NCBI GenBank assembly: GCA_937891595.1
Contig: CALATF010000070.1
Location: 1-35,554, forward strand
DNA length: 35,554 nucleotides
Direction: 5' to 3'
Source: an uncultured Clostridia bacterium
Lineage (GTDB): Bacteria; Bacillota; Clostridia; Christensenellales; UBA1242
Numbering within the stretch: position 1 is the first letter of the stretch; each line of letters begins with the position of its first letter. Made by a program: the position numbers and the translations under genes. The notes beneath the pieces are model-generated. The model was given only the letters and a program-made list of their open reading frames with translations, searched no databases and was not told the DNA's origin. Shown in pieces: positions 22,389 to 31,466 of the stretch.

Positions 22389-22512
22389 TGTGGATAAGTG
22401 GATAACTTTTGTGTATAAATGCTTATTTATTCACAATTTTGATTAAAAATTCATTAATTTTATAAATATTTAAAAAAATGAATATTTATTATGAATGTAG
22501 ATATGTTGATAA
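22389..22512. promoter_or_regulatory. DnaA-box cluster (possible origin or DnaA-regulated site)
   Basis: Three sites fit TTATNCACA exactly: 22389-22397 (TTATCCACA, minus), 22410-22418 (TTATACACA, minus) and 22427-22435 (TTATTCACA, plus). Two have one mismatch: 22397-22405 (TTATCCACT, minus) and 22504-22512 (TTATCAACA, minus). A very AT-rich stretch flanks them at 22205-22250 and 22300-22345. DnaA boxes mark oriC but also DnaA-controlled genes and titration sites. No dnaA or dnaN gene is in the window. Confidence 0.6.
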
Positions 22513-22555
22513 CTTTTAAGCTAAAAAGCTTGACAAAATATATTACTGTAAACAA

Positions 22556-22587
22556 AAAAGGAGGTTAATTATGTTTAACCTTCTTTT
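22556..22587 (-). terminator. Terminator after tilS
   Basis: A 13-pair stem (TTAACC core, one G-T wobble) with a 6-base loop and a T run on the minus strand, 11 bases past the tilS stop. Confidence 0.82.
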
Positions 22588-22597
22588 GTTTTATTTA

Positions 22598-23950
22598 TTA
22601 AAATTTTTCTTGAGGCAAATCTTTTTTTGTTACTATGTAAGCTGTTTTTGTGTTTTCTGTTAACTTAACTTTATCACTAATTTCAATTCCTAATACACAT
22701 AATATTTCATTATCTACTGCTAAAACCGGAATTAAATCTCTTAATCTATTAGGTATTTTTCTATCTATAAAGAAGCTTTTTAACGGTTTACTGCCACTAC
22801 CAAATTTAGCAAAAACATCACCATTTTTTCTAGTACGCCATACTGCGTCTTTTGGTATTAAGTTAGCATCTATTGTTAAACCATTTTCAACAGTTTCCAA
22901 CTTTTTAGTTCTTTTAATATTTATTTCATATAGTCCTGCAAAATTTGTTTTGCCAACACTAAAAGGATATTCCTGAGTAACAATTACCTTTTCATTTTTA
23001 AAAATAGTAATATAATCATATTCTTTTTGAACTATAATATCGTTTGGTAAATTTATTTTTTTACCATTTTCCATACAAGCAAGTTCCTTAATAAGTTCTA
23101 TATGTTTTCTTTCAATGTCTTTAGTAATTCCTAATTTTTCTAAACATTCAAATAAAATTCTATTAATTACACTTGCTTGATAATGAAAGTAAATATTTGG
23201 AACTTTAACCAAATTTTTTTCTTGTATAATTCCACCATAATTTACATGACTTAAAATAAAATCATTATCTTCTTTACAAGATTTTGCAAAACTAATTAAG
23301 TTTTGTTCAAAACCTTCCCAACGTTTTTTTAGTTGAGGAAATATTATATTTCGTAAAAAGTTTCGATTATATTCACTTTCTGAATTAGTTTCATCTTCTA
23401 CATATTCTATATAATTTCTTGAAGCATACCTTATAATATCATCTTTATTTGTTTTTAAAAAAGGTCTAATAAATACATTATCCCTAATATATTCCATTCC
23501 GCTTGCACCATTTAAACCTGCCCCTCTTAAGATATGCAAGAAAATAGTTTCGGCTTGGTCTGAAACATGATGAGCAAGGGCTATTTTATCTACTACATTC
23601 TCTTTAATTAAATTTTCAAAAACGGAATATCTTGCTTCCCTTGCAGCTTGCTCAATACCTATATTTTTTTCTTTTGCAAGTTTACCGGCGTCAGTAGAAA
23701 ACTTATAGCATAAAATACTATTTTCTTTACACCAGTTTTTAACAAACAAAGCATCACCAACTGAGTTTTGCCCTCTTAACATGTGGTCAACCGTAATAGC
23801 AACAACCTGGCAATCAAGATTTTCCTTATTTTCATGCAAAAAGTGGAGCAAACTCATAGAGTCTACCCCTCCACTAACAGCAACACCTATTACTTCACCC
23901 GGTTTAATAAGATTTTTTTCTTTTATTAATTTTAAAACTTCGCTTTCCAT
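22598..23950 (-). CDS. tilS: tRNA(Ile)-lysidine synthase TilS
   Basis: TilS attaches lysine to C34 of the CAU-anticodon isoleucine tRNA, changing its decoding from AUG to AUA; it is essential. The PP-loop SGGVDS is at 26-31. Family stretches DHMLRGQNSVGDALFV, EQAAREARY, ALAHHVSDQAETIFLHILRGAGLNGASGM and RPFLKTNKDDI follow, and the C-terminal domain ends with NRLRDLIPVLAVDNEILCVLGIEIS. The 450-aa length is normal. The ATG at 23950 has no ribosome site, and a good promoter ends 7 bases upstream, so the transcript may be leaderless. Its position next to spoIIE matches Bacillus gene order. Confidence 0.96.
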   Translation of the reverse strand: MESEVLKLIKEKNLIKPGEVIGVAVSGGVDSMSLLHFLHENKENLDCQVVAITVDHMLRGQNSVGDALFVKNWCKENSILCYKFSTDAGKLAKEKNIGIEQAAREARYSVFENLIKENVVDKIALAHHVSDQAETIFLHILRGAGLNGASGMEYIRDNVFIRPFLKTNKDDIIRYASRNYIEYVEDETNSESEYNRNFLRNIIFPQLKKRWEGFEQNLISFAKSCKEDNDFILSHVNYGGIIQEKNLVKVPNIYFHYQASVINRILFECLEKLGITKDIERKHIELIKELACMENGKKINLPNDIIVQKEYDYITIFKNEKVIVTQEYPFSVGKTNFAGLYEINIKRTKKLETVENGLTIDANLIPKDAVWRTRKNGDVFAKFGSGSKPLKSFFIDRKIPNRLRDLIPVLAVDNEILCVLGIEISDKVKLTENTKTAYIVTKKDLPQEKF

Positions 23951-23956
23951 GTAATT

Positions 23957-23985
23957 AGTATAAACTAAAACTATGGCAAATTCAA
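23957..23985 (-). promoter_or_regulatory. Promoter of tilS
   Basis: TTGAAT (23980-23985), 17 bases, TATACT (23957-23962) on the minus strand, with CTA before the -35 box. Transcription would begin at or within a base or two of the tilS ATG. Confidence 0.65.
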
Positions 23986-24060
23986 TAGTATTTTTATAAT
24001 CATTTTAAACAAAAAAATATTAAATTACTAAATATCTAATAAAGCATAAACCCATAAAAA

Positions 24061-26376
24061 TTAAGCAAAATTATAAAAAATTTTACCAACAAGCACAGTC
24101 ATATCATCTTTAGGATAATTTTGTTGTTGCCTTTTTGCTCTATTTAAAATTTTATCTGCAAGTTCTTGCGGATTGCTTGAAGGTAAATTCTTTAAAAAGC
24201 CTGTTAAGTTTTCTTCTTCACCAAAAGCATCAACAATACCATCACTTAACATAATTACAAAGTCGTCTGTAGACAGCATTGTTTTTGTTACTTTTGGTTT
24301 TATTTCTTCTAAAATACCAAGAGGTAAAGAATTACTTTCTATTTTATTTAGCTTTTCACCTTGTTTAATAAAACCTATAGTCGCACCTTGTTTAATAAAG
24401 TCTACTTCTCCATTTTTTAAATCAACAACACTTACATCAAGGGCAGAAAAAATATCTTCTCTACCTAAATTTAAAAGCTTATTAACGCTTGTTAAAATTG
24501 TTTGATTGTCAAACCCAGCCTTATAGAAATTTTCAATAAGACTAATTGATAACTCACTTGCTTTATTAGCTTTTTGACCATGACCCATTCCATCACATAA
24601 AGCAAACATAAATTTATCACCTATTATTTTTGAAGCAGAATGCGTATCCCCGCAAACATCTTCTCCACCTTTACAAGATTGTGCTATACCCACAGCAATA
24701 TCGTATGTAGGTGCAGTTTTATAACTTAAATATGTTAAATTACTATCACTACCCGGCAATATTTCATCTAACTGCATTTTACATTTGCATAGTTTATTTA
24801 AAATCTTAACTATTTTTTGATTATCGTAATCAACTGTCCTTATTATTAAAGAAACAACGTTAGTCTTTTCATCTCTCTCAAAACACACAACTTCACTTGG
24901 AACTATATCATTATATATTAATGTTTCTTTAATTAATTTTTCTGTTTTATAATCCATTACAACCGTTTGCTTTGTTTCGTTAGATAAATTTGCAAGTATG
25001 TGCGAAATTCCACCAAGTTGCTCAGCAATTAAAACTTTACTAGCATCTAGGTTACCCATCATTTTATTATACTTTTTATACTCACTTAAAAGCACATTTA
25101 AGTTATTTACTAAACTATTTAACTTTCCACATCTATTTGTTAAAAAAGCTGGTAAATCAACAAGTGTAACCTTTCCTTTTTCAAAACCAGTATTAACAAG
25201 TTGTTCAAATATCTTTTTTAATTCACTGTTAAACCCTTTCATACACCTATTTTTTTGCGGACAATTTTCACAATTACTTCTGAGTAGCTCGTTGCATATC
25301 ATTAACTTTGCATTTTTAACATCAAGCTCCCCTTTTACCAAACTTCTAAAGTTTTTATCCATTTCATAAAAAATTTCTGAAGCATACAGTAATCTTTTGC
25401 TTACTTGCATTTTATTCTGATTAAGAATATTTTTTAGCGAATCATTATCATTATTTAAAAATGCATTATTAGATATTTTATTTATTAGCTTTTGTGGAAT
25501 TGCAAAATAAATTAAACAACTAATTACAGTAGGTAAAAAGAACAAAATATTAAAATTGCTATTAAAGAAAAGAGAAAAAGCTAAATCAACTATTAAAGTC
25601 ATTAAAATACTATATATCTTTGAATAACCTTTAAAAATATATGAAAAAACGCTTAAAAGCCCAAATAATGCTATATATGATAAATCTCCGCGAACTAAAC
25701 TAACGCCTAACCCCATAACAATACTAAGCACAACTGAAAAAGCAGGCTTAGAAATATTTGCAGATGTTAATATTAAAGTAACACCTATTAGCTTAGTTAT
25801 ATCAAATACAAAAACATTTAAATTTTGAATACCACAAAATATAAGGGATAAAACTAAACATCCACTAACGATTTCATCTACATTCAAATTCAAGTTAAAT
25901 TTTCTAATTTTTAAAATTTTAAGAAAGTTGGTGCAACACAAAATAAAAATACTATTTAATACTGCATTTACAACAGAGTAATAAAAAGATGTTAAACTAT
26001 GCATAGAAAAATATATATGCGGAATACCTAACAATACCCCCATTAAACAAGCAAGCCATGTGCAAATTATTTTATCTTTCTTTTTAAAATAAATACTAAT
26101 AGCACTTCCTACAGAGCAACAAATTAAACTGAAAATAATTGAATTTGTATTTGAATTTACACTTAAAAAGCCAACTAAAAAAGAAAGCGATAAATATAGT
26201 GGATTTTCACCCAAAAATAATAGCGTTAAAAAAAAGCCATAAAAACAAGGCATAATGTTCCCTGAAATTCTTGTATTAGAAAATATAAAGAATAATAAAG
26301 AATAAAGAACATATTTACTTATAATAAAAATATTAGATTTCTTTTCTTTTAAAACAGATAACACATTTTCTTTCAT
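24061..26376 (-). CDS. spoIIE: Stage II sporulation protein E (PP2C phosphatase)
   Basis: SpoIIE localises to the asymmetric septum and dephosphorylates SpoIIAA, which releases sigma-F in the forespore. The 771-aa protein has about ten N-terminal membrane helices (about 10-300), a central regulatory region with clustered Cys (SNCENCPQKNRCMKG), and a C-terminal PP2C-type phosphatase domain from about 560, with the metal-binding CDGMGHG (D595) and ISLIENFYKAG, then LSDGIVDAFGEEEN. It ends DDMTVLVGKIF, as the family does. The ribosome site (AAAGG) is weak. I could not place the Spo0A-dependent promoter known in Bacillus. Confidence 0.95.
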   Translation of the reverse strand: MKENVLSVLKEKKSNIFIISKYVLYSLLFFIFSNTRISGNIMPCFYGFFLTLLFLGENPLYLSLSFLVGFLSVNSNTNSIIFSLICCSVGSAISIYFKKKDKIICTWLACLMGVLLGIPHIYFSMHSLTSFYYSVVNAVLNSIFILCCTNFLKILKIRKFNLNLNVDEIVSGCLVLSLIFCGIQNLNVFVFDITKLIGVTLILTSANISKPAFSVVLSIVMGLGVSLVRGDLSYIALFGLLSVFSYIFKGYSKIYSILMTLIVDLAFSLFFNSNFNILFFLPTVISCLIYFAIPQKLINKISNNAFLNNDNDSLKNILNQNKMQVSKRLLYASEIFYEMDKNFRSLVKGELDVKNAKLMICNELLRSNCENCPQKNRCMKGFNSELKKIFEQLVNTGFEKGKVTLVDLPAFLTNRCGKLNSLVNNLNVLLSEYKKYNKMMGNLDASKVLIAEQLGGISHILANLSNETKQTVVMDYKTEKLIKETLIYNDIVPSEVVCFERDEKTNVVSLIIRTVDYDNQKIVKILNKLCKCKMQLDEILPGSDSNLTYLSYKTAPTYDIAVGIAQSCKGGEDVCGDTHSASKIIGDKFMFALCDGMGHGQKANKASELSISLIENFYKAGFDNQTILTSVNKLLNLGREDIFSALDVSVVDLKNGEVDFIKQGATIGFIKQGEKLNKIESNSLPLGILEEIKPKVTKTMLSTDDFVIMLSDGIVDAFGEEENLTGFLKNLPSSNPQELADKILNRAKRQQQNYPKDDMTVLVGKIFYNFA

Positions 26377-26420
26377 AATAAAACCTTTTTTGTATGCATA
26401 TAATCATAAATACTTTAATA

Positions 26421-26455
26421 AAAAAAAGATTAATGGTAAATCATTAATCTTTTTG
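26421..26455 (-). terminator. Terminator after the HIT-family gene
   Basis: AAAGATTAATG/CATTAATCTTT stem, 6-base loop, long T run on the minus strand. Confidence 0.85.
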
Positions 26456-26538
26456 CTTTTTTTACAAAGTTGTTTTATTTAGTTTTTTTATGTAAAAATT
26501 TGTCTTTAATAAAAAATAATTTAATTCTTTTTTAATAG

Positions 26539-26952
26539 TTATTTTTTATCATTAATTTTTAATTTTTTAAGTTGCTCTGCTAAACTGCAAGCTTCACCCG
26601 GCAAGTTAGGAAAAGCATCATATTCATTTTTATCTTTTCTAGGTAAAATATGAAAATGCAAATGATAAACAGATTGTTGTGCTTGTTCGCCAGAAGCATT
26701 TAAAATATTTACCCCATTAAACCCACAATTATTTACATAATGATTAGCAACCTTTTTAACCGTTGCTATAACTTTTGCCAAAATATCTTCAGAACAATCT
26801 AAAACATTTGTGCAATGATTTTTTGGTATAACTAAAGTATGACCGTAACAATCTTGAGCAATATCTAAAAACGCCAAAGTATGTTCATCTTCATATATTT
26901 TATAACTTGGTATTTCACCTTTTATTATTTTGCAAAAAATACAATCTTTCAT
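26539..26952 (-). CDS. HIT-family (Hint-like) nucleotide-binding protein
   Basis: A 137-aa histidine-triad protein of the Hint branch, which hydrolyses AMP-linked substrates such as adenosine phosphoramidates. The triad is H97-L-H99-F-H101. The N-terminus CIFCKIIKGEIPS carries the CxxC common in the family, then YEDEHTLAFLDI and GHTLVIPKNH. I chose the ATG at 26952 since GGGGG lies 5 bases upstream and homologs start with this MKDCIFC block; the codon six residues upstream has no ribosome site. Single-gene unit with a terminator. Confidence 0.93.
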   Translation of the reverse strand: MKDCIFCKIIKGEIPSYKIYEDEHTLAFLDIAQDCYGHTLVIPKNHCTNVLDCSEDILAKVIATVKKVANHYVNNCGFNGVNILNASGEQAQQSVYHLHFHILPRKDKNEYDAFPNLPGEACSLAEQLKKLKINDKK

Positions 26953-27107
26953 ATTTACCCCCAAAAACACTATAATTAGTATACATTAATTATTTATAAA
27001 AATAAACAAATTGTAAACAATTAAAACAAGTTATATTTATCAAAATTTCATTATTTTGGTCTAAATATACAAACTTATTTTAATAAACATCTAAAAATTA
27101 AATATAA

Positions 27108-27136
27108 TTGACTTTATAATTTATTTAATATAAAAT
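27108..27136 (+). promoter_or_regulatory. Sigma-A promoter of the 27167 gene
   Basis: TTGACT (27108-27113), 17 bases, TAAAAT (27131-27136), then AAAGGAG and the ATG. Confidence 0.7.
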
Positions 27137-27166
27137 ATACTTATTAAAAAAAAGGAGATTCTTAAT

Positions 27167-27502
27167 ATGAGAGATAATGAAGGTAGAAGCGGAATGGCCG
27201 AATTACTTAATACATTAGGTAGAGTTATTGCTGTAATTCTAATTTTAAGATGGGCTGCTTTAATTGTAGAAACTTACTACCCATTCTTACCAACAGAAGG
27301 CATTGTTCCTGATATTATTAGATATATAGATTTATATGCACCTATGGCTCTTATGATAATTGTAGGTCTTGAGGCTGTTTGGGATAAATCTGATTTACTT
27401 AAATTAGTTTTCTTAATTATTTGTGCGGCAATCGTTATTTTCTCTTTCTTCCCAGATGTAAGGCAAACAATTGTTGACTATATCGGTGTTAGTGCAAAAT
27501 AA
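27167..27502 (+). CDS. Small membrane protein, unknown function (111 aa)
   Basis: I do not recognise it. Three hydrophobic segments are visible: about 15-34 (TLGRVIAVILILRWAALIVE), 57-75 (PMALMIIVGLEAVW region) and 80-97 (LVFLIICAAIVIFSFF). The short N-terminus is charged (RDNEGRSG). It is one of the few plus-strand genes, monocistronic, with a near-consensus promoter, AAAGGAG 9 bases upstream and a strong terminator, so it is probably well expressed. A membrane role is inferred from hydrophobicity only. Confidence 0.78.
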   Translation: MRDNEGRSGMAELLNTLGRVIAVILILRWAALIVETYYPFLPTEGIVPDIIRYIDLYAPMALMIIVGLEAVWDKSDLLKLVFLIICAAIVIFSFFPDVRQTIVDYIGVSAK

Positions 27503-27520
27503 ACTAAAAATAAATAAATT

Positions 27521-27552
27521 AAAACCACCAAAAACTTTTGGTGGTTTTTTTA
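27521..27552 (+). terminator. Terminator after the 27167 gene
   Basis: AAAACCACCAAAA pairs with TTTTGGTGGTTTT, then T run. It may also serve the convergent U32 gene. Confidence 0.88.
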
Positions 27553-27567
27553 TTGATTTTAAAATAA

Positions 27568-28791
27568 TTAAATTTTCTTTCGCAATATATCGCCCTTTTT
27601 AAGTTGTACATTTGTATTTAATATTAATGTTTGTTGAACTAATTTTGCTTCAGCTACACTTTCTCCGTTTTCAGTAAACATTTCTTCTACTTTAATTATT
27701 TTATTCAATGTATCAAAAGGCGACAATACTTCAAGTTCATCTCCAACAACAAATTTATTACGTTGTTCAATTTTAACTTGACCATCTTTTGCATCTTCAA
27801 CAACAACTGCCATAAATTCATGTGTTTGAACAGGCATAGAAGTTTCTAAATATTCACTTTCTTCAATTTGTTTATCTTTAAAATTAAAGCCAGTTGTATA
27901 TCTTCTATGGCTTGTTTTTTCAAGTTCATCAAGTAAATATTGTGGGCAATCAAAATTATTAATATCTTTATTAATTAAATCCACAGCTCTCCTATAAGCA
28001 TTTGTTATTGTTGCAACATAATAAGGAGATTTCATTCTACCTTCTAATTTAAAACTTGTTACACCTGCTTTTACAAGCTGGTCTAAATATTTTAACATAT
28101 TTAAATCTTTACTATTTAAAATATATGTCCCACGATTATCTTCTTCAATAGGTAAAAGTTCATTATCACGACTTACTTCGTTTATTACATATTTCCATCT
28201 ACATGCTTGAATGCATTCGCCATGATTGCTTCTTCTGCCCGTTAAAACGTTACTTAGTAAACATCTACCTGAATAACTTATACACATAGCACCATGAACA
28301 AAAGTTTCTATTTCTACGTCACTTGGAATATAATCTCTAACTTCTTTAATTTCTGTTAAGGTTAGCTCTCTAGCAAGAACAATTCTTTTAACACCCAAAT
28401 CACATAAAAATTTAGCAGTATATTTATTTGTAACATTTGCTTGAGTGCTAACGTGAATATCAACATCTGGTGCATATTTTTTTAAATATGTTATAACTCC
28501 TATGTCCGAAACAATAGCACCATCTATTTTTATTGAATTTAAAAATTGTAAATATTCTGGTAAATTTTCAAAATCTTTATTATGTGCAACTATATTAACT
28601 GTAACATAAGCCTTTACATTATGCTCATGGCAAAATTTAACAGCCTCTATCATTTCTTCATTAGTAAAGTTTCCAGCAAATGCTCTAAGACCAAAATTTT
28701 TACCACTGAAATAAACAGCATTAGCCCCAAAATACACCGCAGTTTTTAATTTTTCCATATTACCCGCTGGACTTAAAACTTCTAATTGCAT
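27568..28791 (-). CDS. U32-family protein (TrhP/YrrO-type tRNA uridine hydroxylation)
   Basis: A 407-aa member of peptidase family U32, the branch that includes TrhP (YegQ, YrrO), needed for 5-hydroxyuridine at position 34 of some tRNAs. Signatures: LEVLSPAGNMEKL and GANAVYFSGKNFGLRAF at the N-terminus; ETFVHGAMC170ISYSGRC177LLSN and HGEC193IQAC197RW, whose four Cys fit an iron-sulfur site; FKLEGRMKSPYYV. The C-terminal extension is the U32 accessory domain. I chose the ATG at 28791 (AAGGA upstream) and not the TTG two codons earlier. It follows leuS after a terminator. No second U32 gene (YrrN-like) is adjacent. The precise tRNA role is inferred. Confidence 0.88.
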   Translation of the reverse strand: MQLEVLSPAGNMEKLKTAVYFGANAVYFSGKNFGLRAFAGNFTNEEMIEAVKFCHEHNVKAYVTVNIVAHNKDFENLPEYLQFLNSIKIDGAIVSDIGVITYLKKYAPDVDIHVSTQANVTNKYTAKFLCDLGVKRIVLARELTLTEIKEVRDYIPSDVEIETFVHGAMCISYSGRCLLSNVLTGRRSNHGECIQACRWKYVINEVSRDNELLPIEEDNRGTYILNSKDLNMLKYLDQLVKAGVTSFKLEGRMKSPYYVATITNAYRRAVDLINKDINNFDCPQYLLDELEKTSHRRYTTGFNFKDKQIEESEYLETSMPVQTHEFMAVVVEDAKDGQVKIEQRNKFVVGDELEVLSPFDTLNKIIKVEEMFTENGESVAEAKLVQQTLILNTNVQLKKGDILRKKI

Positions 28792-28823
28792 TTTCAATTT
28801 TTCCTTTTTTTATTTTAGTAATT

Positions 28824-28865
28824 AAAAACCTTTTTCTTTTATATGCTTTCAGAAAAAGGTTTTTA
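28824..28865 (-). terminator. Terminator after leuS
   Basis: AAAAACCTTTTTC/GAAAAAGGTTTTT, 13 pairs, 15-base loop, adjacent to the leuS stop. Confidence 0.75.
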
Positions 28866-28870
28866 AAATA

Positions 28871-31270
28871 TTAAACAATAATATTAATAATTTTATTTGG
28901 TACAAAAATAACTTTTTTAATTTCCCCAGTAATATAAGTAGATAATTTTTTATCTTCTTTTATTAATTTTAAAACACCTTCTTGAGAAATGTTTTCTTCA
29001 ACTTTAATAGTATCTCTCATTTTGCCATTAAATTGAACTGGTAAATTAATATATTTAACTGAATTATCTTCTTTAACTTGAGGCCAGTTAGCTTTGCATA
29101 TATAATCGCTAAAACCAAGGCGTTCATTCATTTCTTCACTAAAGTGTGGAGCGAAAGGATAAAGAACAGTTAAAAATTCTTTAAATTCTTGTTTGCTTAT
29201 GAATTTATCTTGATAAATTTTATTTACAAAAGTCATTAAAGCTGAAATAGCTGTATTAAATTTTAACGAAGTAATATCGTTTGTAACTTTTTCTATAATA
29301 GCATTCATATCTGCAACGTGTTCTGGGTGTATACCTTCGTAATTATCTACAAAGTCAATCATTCTTTCTGCTCTATCTAAGAACCTTTTGCACCCATTAA
29401 TATTTACACTAGACCAAGGTGCAGCACTTTCATATTCAGCCATAAACAAAATATAAAGTCTTAAAACATCTGCACCATAATTATTCATAATTTCCATAGG
29501 GTCAACAACATTACCAAGGCTCTTGCTCATTTTATTGCCGTCTTCACCTAAAACAAGACCTTGAGTTGTACGTTTTGAATATGGTTCTTCAAAAGGAACT
29601 ACACCTATATCATATAAAAACATATTCCAGAATCTTGAATAAATTAAGTGACGGGTAACGTGTTCCATACCGCCATTGTACCAGTCTACTGGTCCCCAGT
29701 ATTTAAGTTTATCAATATTAGCAAATTCTTTATTGTTATTAGGGTCCATGTATCTTAAGTAATACCAACTAGAACCTGCCCATTGTGGCATTGTGTCTGT
29801 TTCCCTTTTTGCTTTTCCACCGCATTTAGGACAAGTACAATTAACCCATTCTTCAACTTGAGCTAAAGGAGATTCGCCTTGTTTTGAAGGTTTAAAATCT
29901 TTAACTTGAGGAAGTTTAATAGGAAGTTGGTCTTCTGGCACAAGAACTGTACCACATTTTTCGCAATATACAATAGGGAATGGTTCACCCCAGTATCTTT
30001 GGCGATTAAATGCCCAGTCTTTCATTTGATAATTTGTTTTTGCAACACCGATATCATTTTTCGTTAAATAATCTATCATTGTTTTAATAGCATCTTTAAT
30101 ACCCATGCCATTTAAGAAGTCAGAGTTTATCATTTTGCCACTGCTAATGTCGGTAAATGCTTCTTTTTCTACATCTCCGCCTTCAATAACAGGGATAATA
30201 GGTAAATTAAATTTTTTAGCAAATTCATAGTCCCTTGTATCATGTGCAGGAACAGCCATGATAGCACCTGTGCCGTAACCCATCATAACATAATCAGCAA
30301 TAAAAATAGGAACTTCTTTATTATTAAGAGGATTAATTGCTACAATGCCTTCTATTTTAACACCTGTTTTGTCTTTATTTACTTGAACTCTATCAAATTC
30401 ACTTTTTTGTTTTGCTTTTAATTTATAATCATTAACTTCTTTTATGTTTAAAATTTTATCAGCATACTTTTCAATGATAGGATGTTCTGGAGCAATAACC
30501 ATAAAAGTAACACCAAATAAAGTATCTGCTCGTGTTGTGTAAATTTTTAAATTGTCTGTTTTGTCACCAACTTTAACTTTAAAGTTAACTTCAGCACCTG
30601 TTGACTTGCCTATCCAGTGTCTTTGTTCTTCTTTTACTCTAGCAGGAAAGTTAACTTTATCAAGACCTGATAAAAGTCTATCTGCATATTCTCTAATTTT
30701 TAAAAACCAAACTTCTTTTTCTTTTTGAACAACTTGAGAGTGACATCTATCACATTCTCCGCCTTGACTTTCTTCGTTAGACAAAATAACGTCACAAGTT
30801 GGGCAATAGTTTACTAAAGCTTTGCTCTTATAAACTAAACCTTTTTTATAAAGCTGACAGAAAATCCATTGTGTCCATTTATAAAAATTTTCGTCAGTAG
30901 TATCTACTTCTCTTGCCCAGTCAAAAGAAAAACCAACTCGTTTTAATTGAGCCTTAATATTTTTAATATTGTTATCTGTTGCAATTCTTGGAGCAATATT
31001 ATTTTTAATTGCATAGTTTTCGGTAGGCAAACCAAATGCATCCCAACCTATAGGAAACATTACGTTATAACCTTGCAACCTTTTCATTCTTGTTACAACT
31101 TCTAATGAAGAATATGCTTTAATATGACCTATATGAAGACCAACTGCAGATGGATAAGGAAATTCTACAAGCCCCATAAATTTAGGCTTATTATCAAAAT
31201 CTTTAGATTTAAAAACTTGCTCCTTTTCCCAAATATCTTGCCATTTCTTCTCTACTTTTTCAAAGTCCAT
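28871..31270 (-). CDS. leuS: Leucyl-tRNA synthetase
   Basis: LeuS charges tRNA-Leu with leucine. The 799-aa length is normal for the bacterial form. HIGH motif H46-I-G-H49 within FPYPSAVGLHIGHIKAYSS; zinc-type Cys near 154-175 (CPTC, CDRC); the CP1 editing domain with TTRADTLFGVTFMVIAPEHP and GYGTGAIMAVPAHD; MPQWAGSSWYYLRYMDP; KMSKS at 580-584 within GEDGNKMSKSLGNVVDP. The C-terminal anticodon and end domains are complete. I searched the 221-base upstream gap for a T-box leader and found none. AAGGTGAATTGAA precedes the ATG. Confidence 0.97.
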   Translation of the reverse strand: MDFEKVEKKWQDIWEKEQVFKSKDFDNKPKFMGLVEFPYPSAVGLHIGHIKAYSSLEVVTRMKRLQGYNVMFPIGWDAFGLPTENYAIKNNIAPRIATDNNIKNIKAQLKRVGFSFDWAREVDTTDENFYKWTQWIFCQLYKKGLVYKSKALVNYCPTCDVILSNEESQGGECDRCHSQVVQKEKEVWFLKIREYADRLLSGLDKVNFPARVKEEQRHWIGKSTGAEVNFKVKVGDKTDNLKIYTTRADTLFGVTFMVIAPEHPIIEKYADKILNIKEVNDYKLKAKQKSEFDRVQVNKDKTGVKIEGIVAINPLNNKEVPIFIADYVMMGYGTGAIMAVPAHDTRDYEFAKKFNLPIIPVIEGGDVEKEAFTDISSGKMINSDFLNGMGIKDAIKTMIDYLTKNDIGVAKTNYQMKDWAFNRQRYWGEPFPIVYCEKCGTVLVPEDQLPIKLPQVKDFKPSKQGESPLAQVEEWVNCTCPKCGGKAKRETDTMPQWAGSSWYYLRYMDPNNNKEFANIDKLKYWGPVDWYNGGMEHVTRHLIYSRFWNMFLYDIGVVPFEEPYSKRTTQGLVLGEDGNKMSKSLGNVVDPMEIMNNYGADVLRLYILFMAEYESAAPWSSVNINGCKRFLDRAERMIDFVDNYEGIHPEHVADMNAIIEKVTNDITSLKFNTAISALMTFVNKIYQDKFISKQEFKEFLTVLYPFAPHFSEEMNERLGFSDYICKANWPQVKEDNSVKYINLPVQFNGKMRDTIKVEENISQEGVLKLIKEDKKLSTYITGEIKKVIFVPNKIINIIV

Positions 31271-31437
31271 TTCAATTCACCTTTTTTATACTTTTATAAC
31301 ATTTACAATAACAATTAATAGAATTAAAAATTAACTCTTTAAGGCTTGTTAAATGTAAAATTAATACTTATAAAGGCTACCACTTTATGTGAATTTTGTC
31401 AATTTAATATAAAATAATATTATCTAAACCTTTTTTA

Positions 31438-31466
31438 TTGACAACATAAAACTTTAAAAGTACAAT
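31438..31466 (+). promoter_or_regulatory. Strong sigma-A promoter of the 31492 gene
   Basis: TTGACA (31438-31443), 17 bases, TACAAT (31461-31466), then AAAGGGGG and the ATG. Confidence 0.78.

Noticed and set aside
22170..22597. Firm call of this gap as the chromosomal oriC
   Set aside because: DnaA boxes support it, but gene direction and the visible base skew do not switch here, and dnaA/dnaN are absent. I list it as a DnaA-box cluster only.
22571..22663. A 30-codon plus-strand ORF after a perfect AAGGAGG
   Set aside because: The AAGGAGG and ATG are part of the tilS terminator stem and loop, and the rest of the frame lies antisense to the end of tilS. The ribosome-site likeness is a by-product of the hairpin.
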